A DNA stretch of 64,000 nt, from positions 16,553-80,552 of the forward strand of contig SWBL01000250.1 of assembly GCA_024195585.1 (NCBI GenBank). The letters are read 5' to 3'. The translations under genes and the position numbers were made by a program. Numbering within the stretch: position 1 is the first letter of the stretch; the number at the start of each line of letters is the position of its first letter. The notes beneath the pieces were generated by a model. The model saw only the letters and a program-made list of their open reading frames with translations, made no database searches and was not told the origin of the DNA. Of this stretch, positions 1 through 11,768 are shown one piece after another. Source of the DNA: Aureobasidium sp. EXF-3400 (lineage: Eukaryota > Ascomycota > Dothideomycetes > Dothideales > Saccotheciaceae).

Positions 1-24
1 AAGTTCCTCCCATCTCTACCCACC

Positions 25-1392
25 ATGCTCCCGCACCGCCTTCGCCGCAAGTTCCGCAGCACACGCTCCAAGATCCGCAGCAGACAAACTCCCACCTCGT
101 CCATCTCGGCCCTGCAGACCAGCTTCAACCCAAGAGACACACTGCGTTCTCTCCGTGACCACCACTGGTCCGTCTACGATGCTCAATACCTCTTTCTCGC
201 CGTCATTGGCATCTTTGCCCTCTGCGTCATCCAATCGCCTGGTCCCATGGTCAAGACTGCCGTGGCCACGCTGTTGATGCTGTCGCTGCTGCTGCCCGTC
301 ACTCGCCAGTTCTTCCTGCCATTCTTGCCAATTGCCGCATGGCTCGTCTTCTTCTTCTCTTGCCAGTACGCCACATATTTCTCTCTCTGATCCTTTTCCT
401 CCGCCATCTCATCTGCTGTTTTCCTCTCTTTCCTCGGCTGACACAATCTTTGCAGATTCATCGACGGTAAATACAGACCTCCGATCTGGGTTCGCGTGCT
501 GCCCGCTCTCGAAAACATTCTTTACGGTGCAAACTTGAGCAACATCCTCTCGGCTCACAAGGCCGTTGCCCTCGATGTCCTCGCCTGGTTGCCTTACGGC
601 ATCACCCATTTCGGTGCTCCATTTGTCTGCTCCGGCCTCATGTTCCTCTTCGGCCCTCCCGGAACCACTCCCACGTTTGCAAGAGCCTTTGGTTACATGA
701 ATTTGACCGGTGTCATGATTCAGCTCTTCTTCCCCTGCTCGCCGCCTTGGTACGAGAACATGTACGGCCTCGCTCCCGCCAACTACTCTATGCAAGGCTC
801 CCCCGCTGGTCTTGCCGCGATCGATAAGCTCTTCGGTATCGACCTGTACACTTCCACTTTCACCGCCTCGCCCATGGTCTTCGGTGCTTTCCCCTCGCTG
901 CATTCCGGATGCGCTACCATTGAAGCCCTGTTCATGAGCCACACTTTCCCCAAGCTTCGCCCCTTGTTCATCATCTACACTGGCTGGCTCTGGTGGTCCA
1001 CCATGTACCTCTCTCATCACTACGCTGTCGATCTTGTTGGTGGCAGCTTGCTCTCCGCCGGTGCCTACTACATCGCCAAGGGCAAGTTCCTGCCTAGACT
1101 CCAGCCTGGCAAGATGTTCCGCTGGGACTACGACTACGTCGAGGTTGGAGAGGCTAGAGAGAGCCATGCGTATGGTCTTACCGATCTGGCCGAGGACGAC
1201 TTCCACCCGGCCAATTTCGGCATGGATAGCGGCGATGAGTGGACCATCGGCTCTTCGTCCTCAGTCGCCTCCTCGAGCAGAAGCCCCTCAGTCGGTGCAA
1301 GGAGCCCTGTTGATGAATCTTGGGAGGGCGATACTCTTGCCTCAACCTCGGACAACGAGTACTACCAGCAAAAGTCGCAACAAAAGTCATGA
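25..1392 (+). CDS. AUR1: Inositol phosphorylceramide synthase catalytic subunit (Aur1)
   Basis: This enzyme transfers phosphoinositol from phosphatidylinositol to ceramide in the Golgi, the essential first step of complex sphingolipid synthesis and the target of aureobasidin A. Exons 25-365 and 456-1392 (intron 366-455, GTACGC...TTTGCAG) encode 425 aa, the usual fungal length. The join restores the family segment IDGKYRPPIWVRVLPALENI. Several hydrophobic membrane segments are visible. The PAP2-type catalytic motifs are present: FPSLHSG near residue 259 and SHHYAVDLVGG near residue 300, supplying the two histidines and the aspartate of the active site. The C-terminal 100 residues are acidic and serine-rich. 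The start is the first ATG, only 24 nt from the window edge, so the promoter is not visible. Identity is nearly certain; the exact N-terminus is slightly less so. Confidence 0.95.
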
Positions 1393-2456
1393 GTCACCTA
1401 ATCAGCAAGGCTGTTTTGTCGATTCGACTAGCAATACTTGTGTGAAACCATGCATTGGCCTTTGGTTCACGACACCATCTCCAGGACCTTGTGGCGTGTA
1501 CAGCGCTTTCTCTTCGATACGGCCGAGCAGGATTTGAGACGCGAGAATTTCGAACAACTCCATCCTCAACAACCGGCATTTTCTGTGCATTTTTTCCGAG
1601 GTCATGTTTTTTCAGGAGTCTTCTGGGATTTTATTACGATACCCTTCTTCGTCATTCGCTTCGACCTGTGTCTTTATTTCTTCTTCATCGATTTCACGGC
1701 TATGCATACAGCGGGACGAGAGGAAATGTACATGTACGAGAAACCGCGAGCCATGATGGCTGCAGGATCTAACGACTGAGGGTTTTGATTCATTGGGAGG
1801 TACAGAGGTCAGTGCCAAGAGCGCTTTCGTGCGTGGAGTACTGTCCTGGTTTTCGATATGCATTCGATTGCTAGAGGATATTATATGTGGGCTTTGAGGG
1901 ATTGATTGGAAAGAGATGGATAATGTGAAAATATTGACAAAGAAAGGACGAAGGGAGGGATCATGGGAGGGAGAGTGGTCGGCCACCCAGCGAGAGGCAC
2001 TGATATGTCTCTTTCGATAGGCAAGGCTCCCCTTCATATTACTGTAATGCATAATGTCAAGAAACCCGAATAGAGACGATTTCAATAAGAGCCTGTTCCT
2101 GCAAGAGAACATAACCAAGTCACCATTTTCAGTTGATGTTCTTTCATGTTCTTCTCTCAACCAAGCAGACTCACATCACACATCGCTGTTTTCCTCTGTC
2201 GAAAGTCACAGCCACCACTATCTGTTTACTATATCAAGCATGCAACTGCTGAGCCCTATCAATACTCAATATATAGAAGATCCGTACCTACCATACATAA
2301 TGCAACAAGAATGAATGGGATATAGTATTCGGCCAGGGTGACGCCCCAGACCAGATCTACGCACAGACCACAAAAAGTTCCCCGACATCAAGATATGGCA
2401 AGTCGCAAGCAGGCGCAAACCAATTCCCACTCTATACACACATCACAACCACAATC
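1393..2456. other. Intergenic region AUR1 to L11
   Basis: Tandem intergenic stretch of about 1.06 kb that should hold the AUR1 3'UTR and the promoter of the L11 gene. Short open frames on both strands (for example 1438-1779 and 1612-2160) have no recognisable domain and look like chance. Confidence 0.6.
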
Positions 2457-3062
2457 ATGGCACGCAAAGCAATCCAAACAGACCAGATCGTCAAACTCAT
2501 CGTCGGTGCCGGCCAAGCCTCGCCTTCACCGCCTGTCGGTCCCGCACTTGGTTCCAAAGGTGTAAAGTCGATGGATTTCTGCAAGGTATGCTATACACTC
2601 CTCCCACGGGGGTATACAACAAAAGAGAGCATACGATACTGACATCGATACCAGGAATTCAACGCTCGCACCGCAAACTACGTCCCCGGCACCCCCATCC
2701 CCGCCCGCGTAACCGTCCGCCCCGACCGCAGTTTCACCTTCGAACTCCGCACACCACCCACCGCATCCCTGCTCCTCAGTGCCGCCGGTGTAGAACCCAA
2801 GAAGAACAAACTGCGCGGTGCAGGCAATGTGGCTGGTCCGAATTCAAAGGCTGGATTGGCAGGACTGGGAAAAGCATCTGGAGGACAATTGACAGCGGGA
2901 AATGGAGGCTTGGGCGTTGTGGGAACGGTGAGTTTGAAGCATGTGTTTGAGATTGCGAGGATTAAGCATGGGGAGGAGAGGTTGGGGGGATTGAGTTTGG
3001 AGGGTGTGGCGAGGAGTGTGGTTGCGCAGGCTGGGAGTATGGGTGTGGTTGTTGTGCCTTGA
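2457..3062 (+). CDS. MRPL19: Mitochondrial large-subunit ribosomal protein L11 (uL11m)
   Basis: Component of the L7/L12 stalk base of the mitochondrial ribosome. Exons 2457-2585 and 2655-3062 (intron 2586-2654, GTATGC...CCAG, phase 0) encode 178 aa. The N-terminal half has the L11 signature: [20 protein letters not shown] followed by the [15 protein letters not shown] region, the classical proline-rich L11 N-domain. The C-terminal RNA-binding domain follows ([19 protein letters not shown]). The protein is longer than bacterial L11 (about 140 aa) because of a Gly/Lys-rich insertion around residues 90-125. No long transit peptide is apparent, as is common for this protein. The symbol follows the yeast name for mitochondrial L11 and is assigned by family. 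Confidence 0.93.
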
Positions 3063-3406
3063 TTGGAGCATAAGAGATTCCGAAGGACAAAAGACGAATT
3101 TTCCTCACGGAAGCGGAGGAAAGAAGAGGGAAGCGGAGGAAGAGAAGGAGGGACTGGACTCTTGTTGAGCAGATAACGGAGCACTGCCAGAGCCCTCTCC
3201 TACTTCTCCTCCATGCATTGGGTTGGCGTTATATGGCTTTGTTTCTCTACCAATCTCCGCTCGACTCAGCGGTTTATGCTGTGTCTTCGGAGAGAACACT
3301 TGTACATCACTTGTAAAATACTCTGCCTTCATCACTCCCATCTCTAGAGACATGTACGTGCCGTTCGATTATAAGCTGAATTATTCTTCTTGATACAACG
3401 ATACAA
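3063..3406. other. Convergent intergenic region
   Basis: The 344 nt between the stop codons of the convergent L11 and CoA-transferase genes. It should hold both 3'UTRs, and I see no further gene. It contains a purine-rich tract near 3110-3150. Confidence 0.6.
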
Positions 3407-5030
3407 TTATTGCAGCATGACTTGCAGTGAATCCGAAACCGTGAACGGCGCCTCCGTCTTCGACTTGATCTCCTCAACAGTCACTCCCTCGGCATGCTCG
3501 ATCAATGTCAATCCCGTGGTGAAGTCGACATCAAACACAGCCAACTCGGTGATGATCCTCGAAACACAAGCCTTGCCGGTCAACGGGAACTCGCACATCT
3601 TCATAATTTTGGGACCACCCTTCTTGTCGGTGTGCTCCATTGTCACAACCACTCTTGTCTTTTCGGGGTTCGATACCAAATCCATGGCACCACCCATTCC
3701 CTTGATCTTTCCTGGCATGGCAAAGTTGGCCAAGTCTCCTCTTGCTGAGACTTGCATTGCACCAAGCATGGTCATGTGAATTCTTCCTGCACGGATCATG
3801 GCGAACGACTCATCGGAGCCAAATACTGAGGCACCGGGGCGTAATGTGACAGTCTCCTTACCAGCATTGATAAGATCGGGATCTTCCTGGCCCTTCTGGG
3901 GGTAGGCTCCCAGACCCAAGATACCGTTCTCGGACTGGAGCTGCACTTCGACGCTCTCATCGACGAATGCTGGTGCCATCATGGGCATACCAATGCCCAA
4001 GTTAGCGTACATTCCATTCTTGAACTCCTTGGCTGCTCGTCGGACGATGCGTTCGCGCTTGCTCGCAGCGTCACCACTGCCGAGAGCGTTGAGAGCTTCA
4101 GCCGGGTCTTTGGCGTTGACAATCTTCTCGATATTCTTGGGTTGCGTGCTCTGAATGACGCGGTCGACGTAAATACCAGGTACATGGACTGCTGCCGGGT
4201 CAATCTCGCCGACTTCGACAATGTGCTCGGCCTCGACGATGGTGACCTTTGCGTTGCGGGCCATGGCTCCATTGAAGTTTTGCGCAGCGAACCTGAACAT
4301 GAGGTTGCCAAGTTTGTCTGCCTTCCATGCCTTGATGAAGGCGTAGTCGCCCTTGATTGCCTCTTCCATGACATAGCTCTTGCCGTCGAAGACCTTGACG
4401 TCCCGGGGTGTCGAGTATCGGGCGACAGTGCCATCGCTGTTGTGTACGGTAGGAAGCTCTCCAGTCTGAACAATGGTTCCAAAGGCTGCTGGTGTGAAGA
4501 AGGCAGGAATGCCAGCACCGCCTGCTCTACACCTCTCGGCAAGGGTTCCTTGTGGTGTGAGTTCGAGCTCAATCTCACCAGTGAGGTACATCTTCTCGAA
4601 GACCTTGTTCTCTCCAACGTAACTGGCAATCATCTTCTTGACTTGCTTGGATTCAAGAAGCAGACCGAGGCCAGAGCCGACAATACCAGCGTTGTTCGAG
4701 ACGGCGGTCAGGCCCTTGATCGAAGGCTTGTTCTTGACTGCATTGATCAAGGTGTCTGGTACACCGCAAAGACCAAAGCCGCCGCAGAGGAGTGTGCTGT
4801 CGCCCTTGACATCGTTGATGGCATCCTCAGCCGATGAGAAGACCTTGTTGATCTCTGGTCTCCTGGTCGAGGATGCGAAAGTGCGGAGTAGGCTGTGAGG
4901 CTGGGCAGGTCAGATTGATGAGTAGGGACGGCAAGGTGTGCTTGGGTACTACCTTTGAGCCATTTCTGGCCAAATGTGAAGCTGTTCGTAGACTGAGAGT
5001 AATTGAAGGCATGGTGTTGAGGGGTATCAT
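3407..5030 (-). CDS. Succinyl-CoA:3-ketoacid CoA transferase, mitochondrial
   Basis: Transfers CoA between succinate and acetoacetate (SCOT/OXCT family) in the mitochondrial matrix; some fungal members act on propionyl-CoA or acetate. Exons on the minus strand are 5030-4953 and 4900-3407 (intron 4952-4901, 52 nt, GTAGTA...CCCAG, phase 0), giving 523 aa, the length of the fused alpha-beta enzyme. Residues 1-40 are rich in Ser, Arg and Leu without acids, as expected of a mitochondrial presequence. The alpha half carries the glycine-rich CoA loop (CGGFGLCGVP, GSGLGLLLE). The beta half carries the catalytic glutamate in SENGILGLG near residue 350. A second in-frame ATG at 5012 is an alternative start. 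It is divergent from RPN12. Confidence 0.94.
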
Positions 5031-5738
5031 ACAAGACAGAGACGAGAGTATGCAGGGACTAATGAGGGACGAGACAGAGGGAGATTTTAAGAAAGACGGA
5101 ATTCTTTCCTACCTACCTAACTTGCCAAACAATGGCATGTGATGTGGAGGAACCGATGCCGTTGGTCGAGCGGATTGAAGCCGGCAGCTGGGCAGGAGGG
5201 GTTTCGGGCCCGACAGCCGAAGTCAGCCTCCAGCGGAAGCTCACCCGATGGCGAAAACATTGTGAATTGGGACGATAAAGAAATGCAGTAAACCTAGCCT
5301 GGGAGATCGCAGTGAGAGGGTGCTAGGAGACAGGTCTGAGCAGGAATTGTATAGAGCAAAGTAGAACAGGGTCATGTGGTGCGTGAGAAGTGATCAAATT
5401 GATCAAGGAGGTCAGATAGACCAGAGAGCTAGACAAGACTGGAGCTGGTGATTCCTTTGTAAGAGAATGATTGCTCCATATCGTAAAAGTAGGTTGACAA
5501 GCAAAGAAGGGCGGAATTGATGGAAAGAGGGTTGTCGCAAGTGAGAGCGTGTTGAGTGTTGATTGTCAGAGGTAAATGGTCTGAGCTTCAACTGTGACGA
5601 TGAGCATCACAAGCGGCGACTGCTTCCATCACCAAGAAACATCATCCCTTCATTCGCGACCATCTCGAACACATCACTCCATCGACACACTACATAGCGC
5701 GCACCTCTCTTAACAACTCACACCACATCCACATCAAA
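5031..5738. promoter_or_regulatory. Divergent promoter region, CoA transferase and RPN12
   Basis: The 708 nt between two divergently transcribed start codons must contain both promoters. I looked for the yeast proteasome control element GGTGGCAAA and did not find it. No clear TATA box was seen next to either gene. Confidence 0.5.
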
Positions 5739-6619
5739 ATGTCCGAAAGCGACGTCAAGAAGACGATCCAGCAGCTCCATTCGCTGTCCGAGAGCAACCT
5801 CAGCAACGCTTCCGCCCTGTTGTCACGAGCAAAGATCTCGCTGCTCAAGCTACACGCCCTCGTCCCCAACCCTTCCACATCCCACCAACATCTCGCCCTC
5901 GCCCGCGAAGTCCTCGAGATTGGCGCCTTCGTCTCCATCCGCCAGAGAGATCCAGAGTCATTCACACGCTACTTCCAACAACTCCAACCCTTCTACTCAT
6001 TACCTCACGACCGATGGGGCTCTCACGATAAGCACGGCAACCAGAGCAAGATCACTGGCCTCTACCTACTACTCTTGCTGAGCCAGGGAGACTATGCCGC
6101 CTTCCACACTGTTATTGAAGGTCTCGAGATGGCCTTTGGCGGCAGAAAGCGCTTGGACGATGACGCCTTCATCCAATATCCCATGAGGTTGGAGCAGGCT
6201 TTGATGGAGGGCAGCTACGACCGTGTCTGGAGTGAGGCCAAGGGCGAGAGAGTGCCCAGTCCTGAGTTTGCCGTCTTCTCAGAGGTATTACACCAATATT
6301 ATCAAGTCTCCCCTGCAGCACATGCTAACACCTGACCAAGGTCCTCGTCAACACAATCCGCTCCGAGATCGCCTCGTGCAGCGAGCGCGCATACCCCTCC
6401 CTCCCCATTTCCAACGCAAAGAACCTCCTCTTCCTCGAATCCGAAGGCGCTGTCATTTCGTTCGCACACTCGCGTGGCTGGGTCGCCAAGGAAGGTCGCA
6501 TCTATTTCCCTGCTCAGCAAGAAGAGTTGGCACAGGGCGAGAAGGACATCCTCTCGACCAGCGACAAGGTCATCGAAAACACGCTCGAGTACGCCAGAAA
6601 GCTCGAGACCATCGTCTAA
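5739..6619 (+). CDS. RPN12: 26S proteasome regulatory subunit Rpn12
   Basis: Non-ATPase subunit of the 19S lid, needed for lid-base assembly and recruitment of Rpn10. Exons 5739-6284 and 6341-6619 (intron 6285-6340, 56 nt, GTATTA...CCAAG, phase 0) give 274 aa, the same length as yeast Rpn12. The N-terminal two thirds are helical, PCI-associated repeats (EVLEIGAFVSIRQRDPESF, then the LLLLLSQGDYAAFHTVIEGL segment). The C-terminal winged-helix PCI module reads VLVNTIRSEIASCSERAYP and ends in the family-typical region ENTLEYARKLETIV. The start context is AAAATGTCC. Without splicing, the first exon would read into a short unrelated tail with a stop at 6335. Confidence 0.95.
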
Positions 6620-6996
6620 GTCACTTGGCCTGTCTCATTTGGCCTGTACTATAGAAATAAGCATAGCTTGTAGCTGGTGTTTGGCTGGGCGGCTTGCATT
6701 CGGCGGTTACGGTTTCCATGATCAATCAAGGCTCTTGACTAAGATATATCCCAACGAAGTCTTTGGTGTTCACTTTCTGCATCTGCAGATAGCCTTTTGT
6801 GAACGCTGCTTGTGATTTGGCAAATCAGTGCTCCTGTCTTTCTGCTCAAATATATGCCAACCAAAGCGGAGATTGCCGTCTCGTAGTGTTTGGCGTATCA
6901 TTTGACTCTAGAGTAGTATCATCCCTAACATATCATTTCCACCTTCACCCACTCAAATTCTCTATTTCAAGTGTCTATCTCGTCATCACCGGCGCA
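6620..6996. other. Intergenic region downstream of RPN12
   Basis: The 377 nt between the RPN12 stop and the first plausible ATG of the next, frame-disrupted gene. It is expected to hold the RPN12 3'UTR. I see no conserved feature. Confidence 0.5.
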
Positions 6997-7679
6997 ATGC
7001 TCCTGGCTTTCTGGAATCTGAGCCGTCTCACTGCGCGGTCCTCCACAACATTTCTGCGAGGTCGATCGTTCCATGCGTGTGTCGTAGATCACAGGATATC
7101 GTCCAAGGAGGAACCTGTCAAGTATAGAGAGGCCCTAGAGCGAGAATATGCTGCTACGAGACTCCAACGCCTTGAGAATCCGATCGAGTATAAAAGACGG
7201 AAACGAAGTTACAATGAGAAATACCTGTATTCCCGAGAAAACCTGAGGCCGCGAAGAATCGAATTCGGAGCCCAGACACGATAGAAAAAGAAAAGCAGCG
7301 GAGGTCACAGTTGCCATTCAGACAAGGGCAAGCGTTACGAAAGATCATTCTTAATAGGCCTGAGATCTGGTCGCATCTAACATGGAAGACACATAGGCCT
7401 GTTCTTTACGATACCAAGACGAAGCATGAGTGCGCTAGTTGCTATAAGAATCCTTACCTGGGATATCGGCTATGGTGGAAGCGTCATGACAATTCGGATC
7501 ACAGTCCCGACCACAGTCCAGGTCTCTACGACTGCCACGCCTGTTTTGTGGCCGATTGGAGCCGAGCAGTGCCCATTGGATACGAGGATTTTGTCTTTGG
7601 TCAGGGCAACAGGTTCCAACTTCGCGACACAGCCGGATCTGTTGAAACACCTTCGCACTTCAAGGAGAAAGGACAATGA
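6997..7679 (+). CDS. Uncharacterised small protein with two CxxC pairs; reading frame disrupted or spliced
   Basis: Two open stretches in different frames look like one gene. The first (6997-7284) starts MLLAFWNLSRL and continues with a charged helix (YREALEREYAATRLQRLENP, then YKRRKRSYNEKY). The second is open from 7218 to 7679 in the -1 frame and carries WKTHRPVLYDTKTKHECASC, a tryptophan-rich stretch, then YDCHACFVADW, so two CxxC pairs suited to a zinc ribbon. They can be joined by an intron 7227-7321 (GTATTC...TTCAG, phase 2), or the gene carries a one-base indel. The first option keeps the gene intact but removes coding-like sequence. The layout reminds me of uncharacterised ascomycete proteins; I assign no function. 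The N-terminus could be a mitochondrial presequence. Confidence 0.45.
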
Positions 7680-9732
7680 GCCGGAAACGCGACAGATCGC
7701 CAATAGTCTGACGTTGAGCGCTGATTCTTTGCGACCGTCCAAAGAGCAAGATTACAATGACGGGCAACATTCATGGACCATGGTTGACTTCGGTGGTACC
7801 GTTCAATCATCCTTACGCCTCAGCAAGCGACTCAGCCATGGCACTCGTGGTTGAGTCGAATCTGGAACTGCCGCGAGCCCGGGATACCCTCTACAGCAGA
7901 GCTGTACGCTTATCCTTCCCAGCGACGCTCTTCGACAACGCAACAACGTACAGGAGTCGGAGACCTTCAGACATATCATGCTTAGGGTTCGTTCCTCGGC
8001 AGATTGAAATCGGACTATCAAGGCGAGATGCAGACATGCTCACTGTCTGAGTAGAATAGCTGAACAAGCGGCAAAAGAGATAAAGTAGAAGCTTTAGAAC
8101 CCAGAGCTTTAACCTGCTGAGTTGGTATTGATCATCAACATTGTTCGTTCCATAAACTTGAGATCTTGGAACGATGGCTTGACGGTCAAGCAAGCTGGCG
8201 ATAATTACAACCAGTCAAGAAAGACCAGAATTTGTAGTTGCTGAGCTCTATATAGTAACATGTTCAACCTGTGACAACGGTGCGAGCATACATGCAGCGC
8301 TAGGGCTATAATGAACTGGTGATATGCAGAGCAGCTCGTCGCCGTGTTGGCAAGTTCGCGAGTAGAAGTTCGTTACAATGGACATAAATAGGGCGCAACA
8401 TACATCAAGATCAACTCAGACCAGAGTTCTGTAACACTGCAGGGTCGTCAATTTGGATTCCATGTCCAATGTTCAGCTGGCCGCAACGGCGGCCGACCAA
8501 GGGGTCGTCATGACGAACGGTTGGAACGCGCTGACTGTGAGCCATTTCGGCTTGGCATTTCCCGTGTCGACGAGCGTCTTGGTCAGAGACGTTCGCGCGC
8601 GCATCGCATCTCACGACCCTTCCTGCATCGGGAACACAACGACTCCACATCATCAAACGTTACCAGCATCTACTCAACTTGCTCGTGTGCGCGTACCGAC
8701 TCAGAATCTTCCGAAAGCTAGGATCGCGAACGCTTGCGCGCCATCTTATCAAGGTGAGTGCAGAAGCACCTGAGTGGTGACTCGGTTGGGCAACGGACTT
8801 GAGACTCGTGGGCAATGGAGTCTCGGCCAAGGCTTACCCCCGTGGGCTGTTGAGGGGGGTCCTTGTGTGTATGGTGTCGAGGGAGGGCGGCATCAATCGG
8901 GCGATCTTGAGTGGTGGGCATTGGTTGGGTTGGTGCTTGGGGGGCCACGATACTCGGGTAGCCTTTACACTACTTGGCCGGTTTAGCCATCATCAAGACT
9001 CGTTGTCCCATTCGCGTTCATTGGTGCATCTTCTAACGCAGACTTGCGCTTTAGGCAAACCCCTGTCATTCCTTCCGTTGTTGTAGCCGTGGTCTGCACT
9101 TCTTCGGCGCTTGACAGCTCAACCTCTACCCTTCCGTTGCCGTACAATGGGTGGTATGTTTCCATAACCCGCCCTCCCGTCTCTCCTTCCCCTCGTCTCC
9201 CAAAGGCTTATCACACAGCAAACAGACACCGATACCTACCGTCCCCGCGAGAGTGTAAGTAGACAGCTCCCCATGTTGTTCTTGTCGTTGTTTGTGTGTT
9301 GCGACCGTTGGCATTGGTGGTAGTGGCAGTGGCAGTGGGTGGGCATCAGCGGAAGCTGTGTTTGATGACAAGGAAGCTTCGACGGAGCTTGACAAGTTGA
9401 TGCGTCGGATTTGGGCAGTCGCGACCGACTTGCAGCGCGTGCTGGGAAGGCGCGCTGGACAGAAGCATGAGCTCCTGCCGCGAGCTCTGGAGTGTTGCAT
9501 CGCATCTGCGCCGGGCATTGCGCTCTCCTTCACTTGGTCACCTCCACTCGATCTTCACTCGAGCTCATCGCTCATCGCCAACCACCCAAGATCCACACCT
9601 CGCACCCACCTACTCTTTCACACCACCCTCAGAGAATGAGAATCTCCGTCAGGCCGCTTCCACGTCGAATGACCAAAGTCGGTTTCGCTGCTGAGCTTCC
9701 TCAATCACTTTACACCCGCCTACCCTCCACCA
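7680..9732. other. Long intergenic region upstream of the RRM gene
   Basis: About 2.05 kb with only short, unconvincing open frames on both strands (for example 8453-8773 and 9292-9639). The last 200 nt are C/T-rich and probably form the 5'UTR of the RRM gene. I see no domain, repeat array or RNA gene. Confidence 0.5.
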
Positions 9733-11768
9733 ATGCTACCGTCACCATCACCTCGCCTTCGACCTGTTCGTCAGTTACCGCTAAGGTTACGTACTGATCC
9801 CACCCAGCGTGACAGATCTCGCTCGCGCCGTCGCTCTCGCAGTCCTCGTCGCAGTCGTCGCTCTTACGATTCCAGATCCCGCTCACGCTCGCGTGACAAC
9901 TACAGAAGAGACGAACGCAGGTCCCGCTCTCCTGTCAACGGATCCGCCGCCGCCCCCAACTACCCATCGAACAACGCCTATCCTTCCGATCGTGAAGGAG
10001 GTGCCGCAGCAGCTGCTCCCAGAAATTTTGAAGAGCGCGTCGTCGCCAAAGAACAAATGATGCAGAACGTTCGCGAACACTCTCAACAAGACCGCCGTGT
10101 CTACGTCGGCAACCTCTCCTACGATGTCAAGTGGCACCACCTGAAGGACTTTATGCGCCAAGGTGAGAATGACTGAGCACAGCAACACGATCGAACCAAT
10201 TCTGACCATTCACAGCTGGTGAGGTCATCTTCGCTGATGTCTTGCTTCTCCCAAATGGAATGTCGAAGGTGGGCTCATGATTTTTTGGCTGGTTTCCCTG
10301 GCTATGGTTTTTTTTTGAGGACAAATGGATTGACGGAAGGACTTTGTTCCGGGTGATTGTAGGGATGCGGGTAAGCTTCTTCCGATATCTGGTGTTTGTC
10401 GACAATCGCTGACATGTCACAGAATTGTGGAATATGCAACCAGAGATCAAGCTCAGAACGCGGTCAACTCCCTCTCAAACCAGAACCTTATGGGCAGACT
10501 GGTTTACGTTCGCGAGGTACGTACCCATCGACTTTTGGAGAGACTGACTGCCGTAGCTCATATCTCATCTCACAGGACCGTGAAGCAGAGCCCCGCTTCA
10601 GCAGCGGTGGTCAAGGCGGCGGCGGCGGCATGCGTGGTGGCTTCCAAGGAGGTCCTCCCATGCGCGGCGGATTTGGCGGCGGCTACGATGCTATGGGCGG
10701 CGGTGGTGGCCCTGGCATGATGGCTGGTGGCAGCCGTCAAATCTACGTCTCCAACGTGTGTATGGCCTTTAGAAACAGCGCTGCGACGATACTGACCGAG
10801 TTATTAGCTTCCCTATACTGTTGGTTGGCAAGATCTCAAGGATCTTTTCCGTCAAGCTGGTAAGATCAAAGCTGCACTCGCAGTGTATACACGACATACT
10901 GATCTTTGGTGTAGCCCACACTGGCACTGTCGTCCGTGCTGATGTTCACGTCACCCCCGACGGTCGTATGAAGGGTTCCGGTATCGTCGCTTTTGATAAC
11001 CCTGATGATGCTCAGGTCGCCATCCAGCAGTTCAATGGATACGACTGGAACGGCCGCGTCCTCGAGGTCAGAGAAGACCGTTTCGCCGGCCCACCTGGCT
11101 TCGGCGGTGGTCGTGGTGGCTTTATGGGCGGTCGTGGAGGTTTCGGCCAGCAGTTCCCTGGTCGCGGAGGTTTCATGGGCGGTCGAGGTGGGTTCGGTGG
11201 ACAGCAGTTTGGTGGTCGTGGTGGCTTTGGCGGCGGCTTTGGCGGTGCTCCTCCTGGTGGATTCCACGGTGGCCCTCCTGCTGCACCTGCTCCTCCTAAC
11301 CCCTTCACTGACTTTGCTACTTCTGGCGGCGAGCCCGGACCTGTCATCTACGTCCGCAACGTAAGTCATAGCCAAACACGTGCCCCGAGAACATATTACT
11401 GACATACTACAGCTGCCCTGGTCTACCAGCAACGAGGATTTGGTCGAGCTCTTCACCACTATTGGCAAGGTCGAGCGTGCCGAGATCCAGTACGAGCCCA
11501 ATGGTCGCTCGCGCGGAACCGGTGTTGTCGAGTTTGGCAGCGTAGATGATGCCGGCACTGCTATCAGTAAGTTGCAACTCGTTACTTACAAGTGTAATGT
11601 CTGCTAAAAACCTTTCCAGCCAAGTTCTCTGGATACCAATACGGTGGTCGCCCTCTCGGTCTGACCTACGTCAGATACTCCAACCAGCAGCCTGCAATGG
11701 ACCCCATGCAAGGCCAAGAACAGACTGGCGGCATGCCCATGGGTCTTACTCAGGATCAGATCATGTAA
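9733..11768 (+). CDS. Three-RRM RS/RGG mRNA-binding protein (Gbp2/Hrb1 type)
   Basis: Probable nuclear shuttling mRNP protein that binds nascent mRNA and links splicing quality control to export. Nine exons: 9733-10162, 10216-10268, 10363-10370, 10423-10516, 10576-10755, 10808-10859, 10915-11360, 11413-11566, 11620-11768, summing to 1566 nt (521 aa). Order: an RS-rich N-terminus (residues 25-60, repeated SRSR and RRS), RRM1 (about 122-195, RVYVGNLSYDVKWHHLKDFM), a Gly/Met/Arg linker, RRM2 (about 249-325, IYVSNLPYTVGWQDLKDLF), an RGG/FGG-rich block (about 330-400) and RRM3 (about 415-490, VIYVRNLPWS). Exon 3 is only 8 nt and supplies the GCG before IVEYATRDQ. The start codon is uncertain: residues 1-25 look unlike the rest, and a 5' exon could replace them. 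It is convergent with the carrier gene. Confidence 0.88.

Noticed and set aside
409..1206. 265-codon open frame on the minus strand
   Set aside because: Antisense to the AUR1 coding exon; it arises from the C-rich third positions of AUR1 and has no domain.
1438..2314. Several 85-180 codon frames after AUR1
   Set aside because: Overlapping on both strands, no domain, no splice pattern, irregular composition; better explained as UTR and spacer.
5031..5738. Proteasome control element (GGTGGCAAA) before RPN12, also sought before RPN3
   Set aside because: Not present in either upstream region; regulation by a yeast-type Rpn4 site is not supported.
10821..11402. Unspliced 193-codon frame inside the RRM gene taken as its own gene
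   Set aside because: It reads through introns on both sides; splicing joins it into a continuous three-RRM protein.
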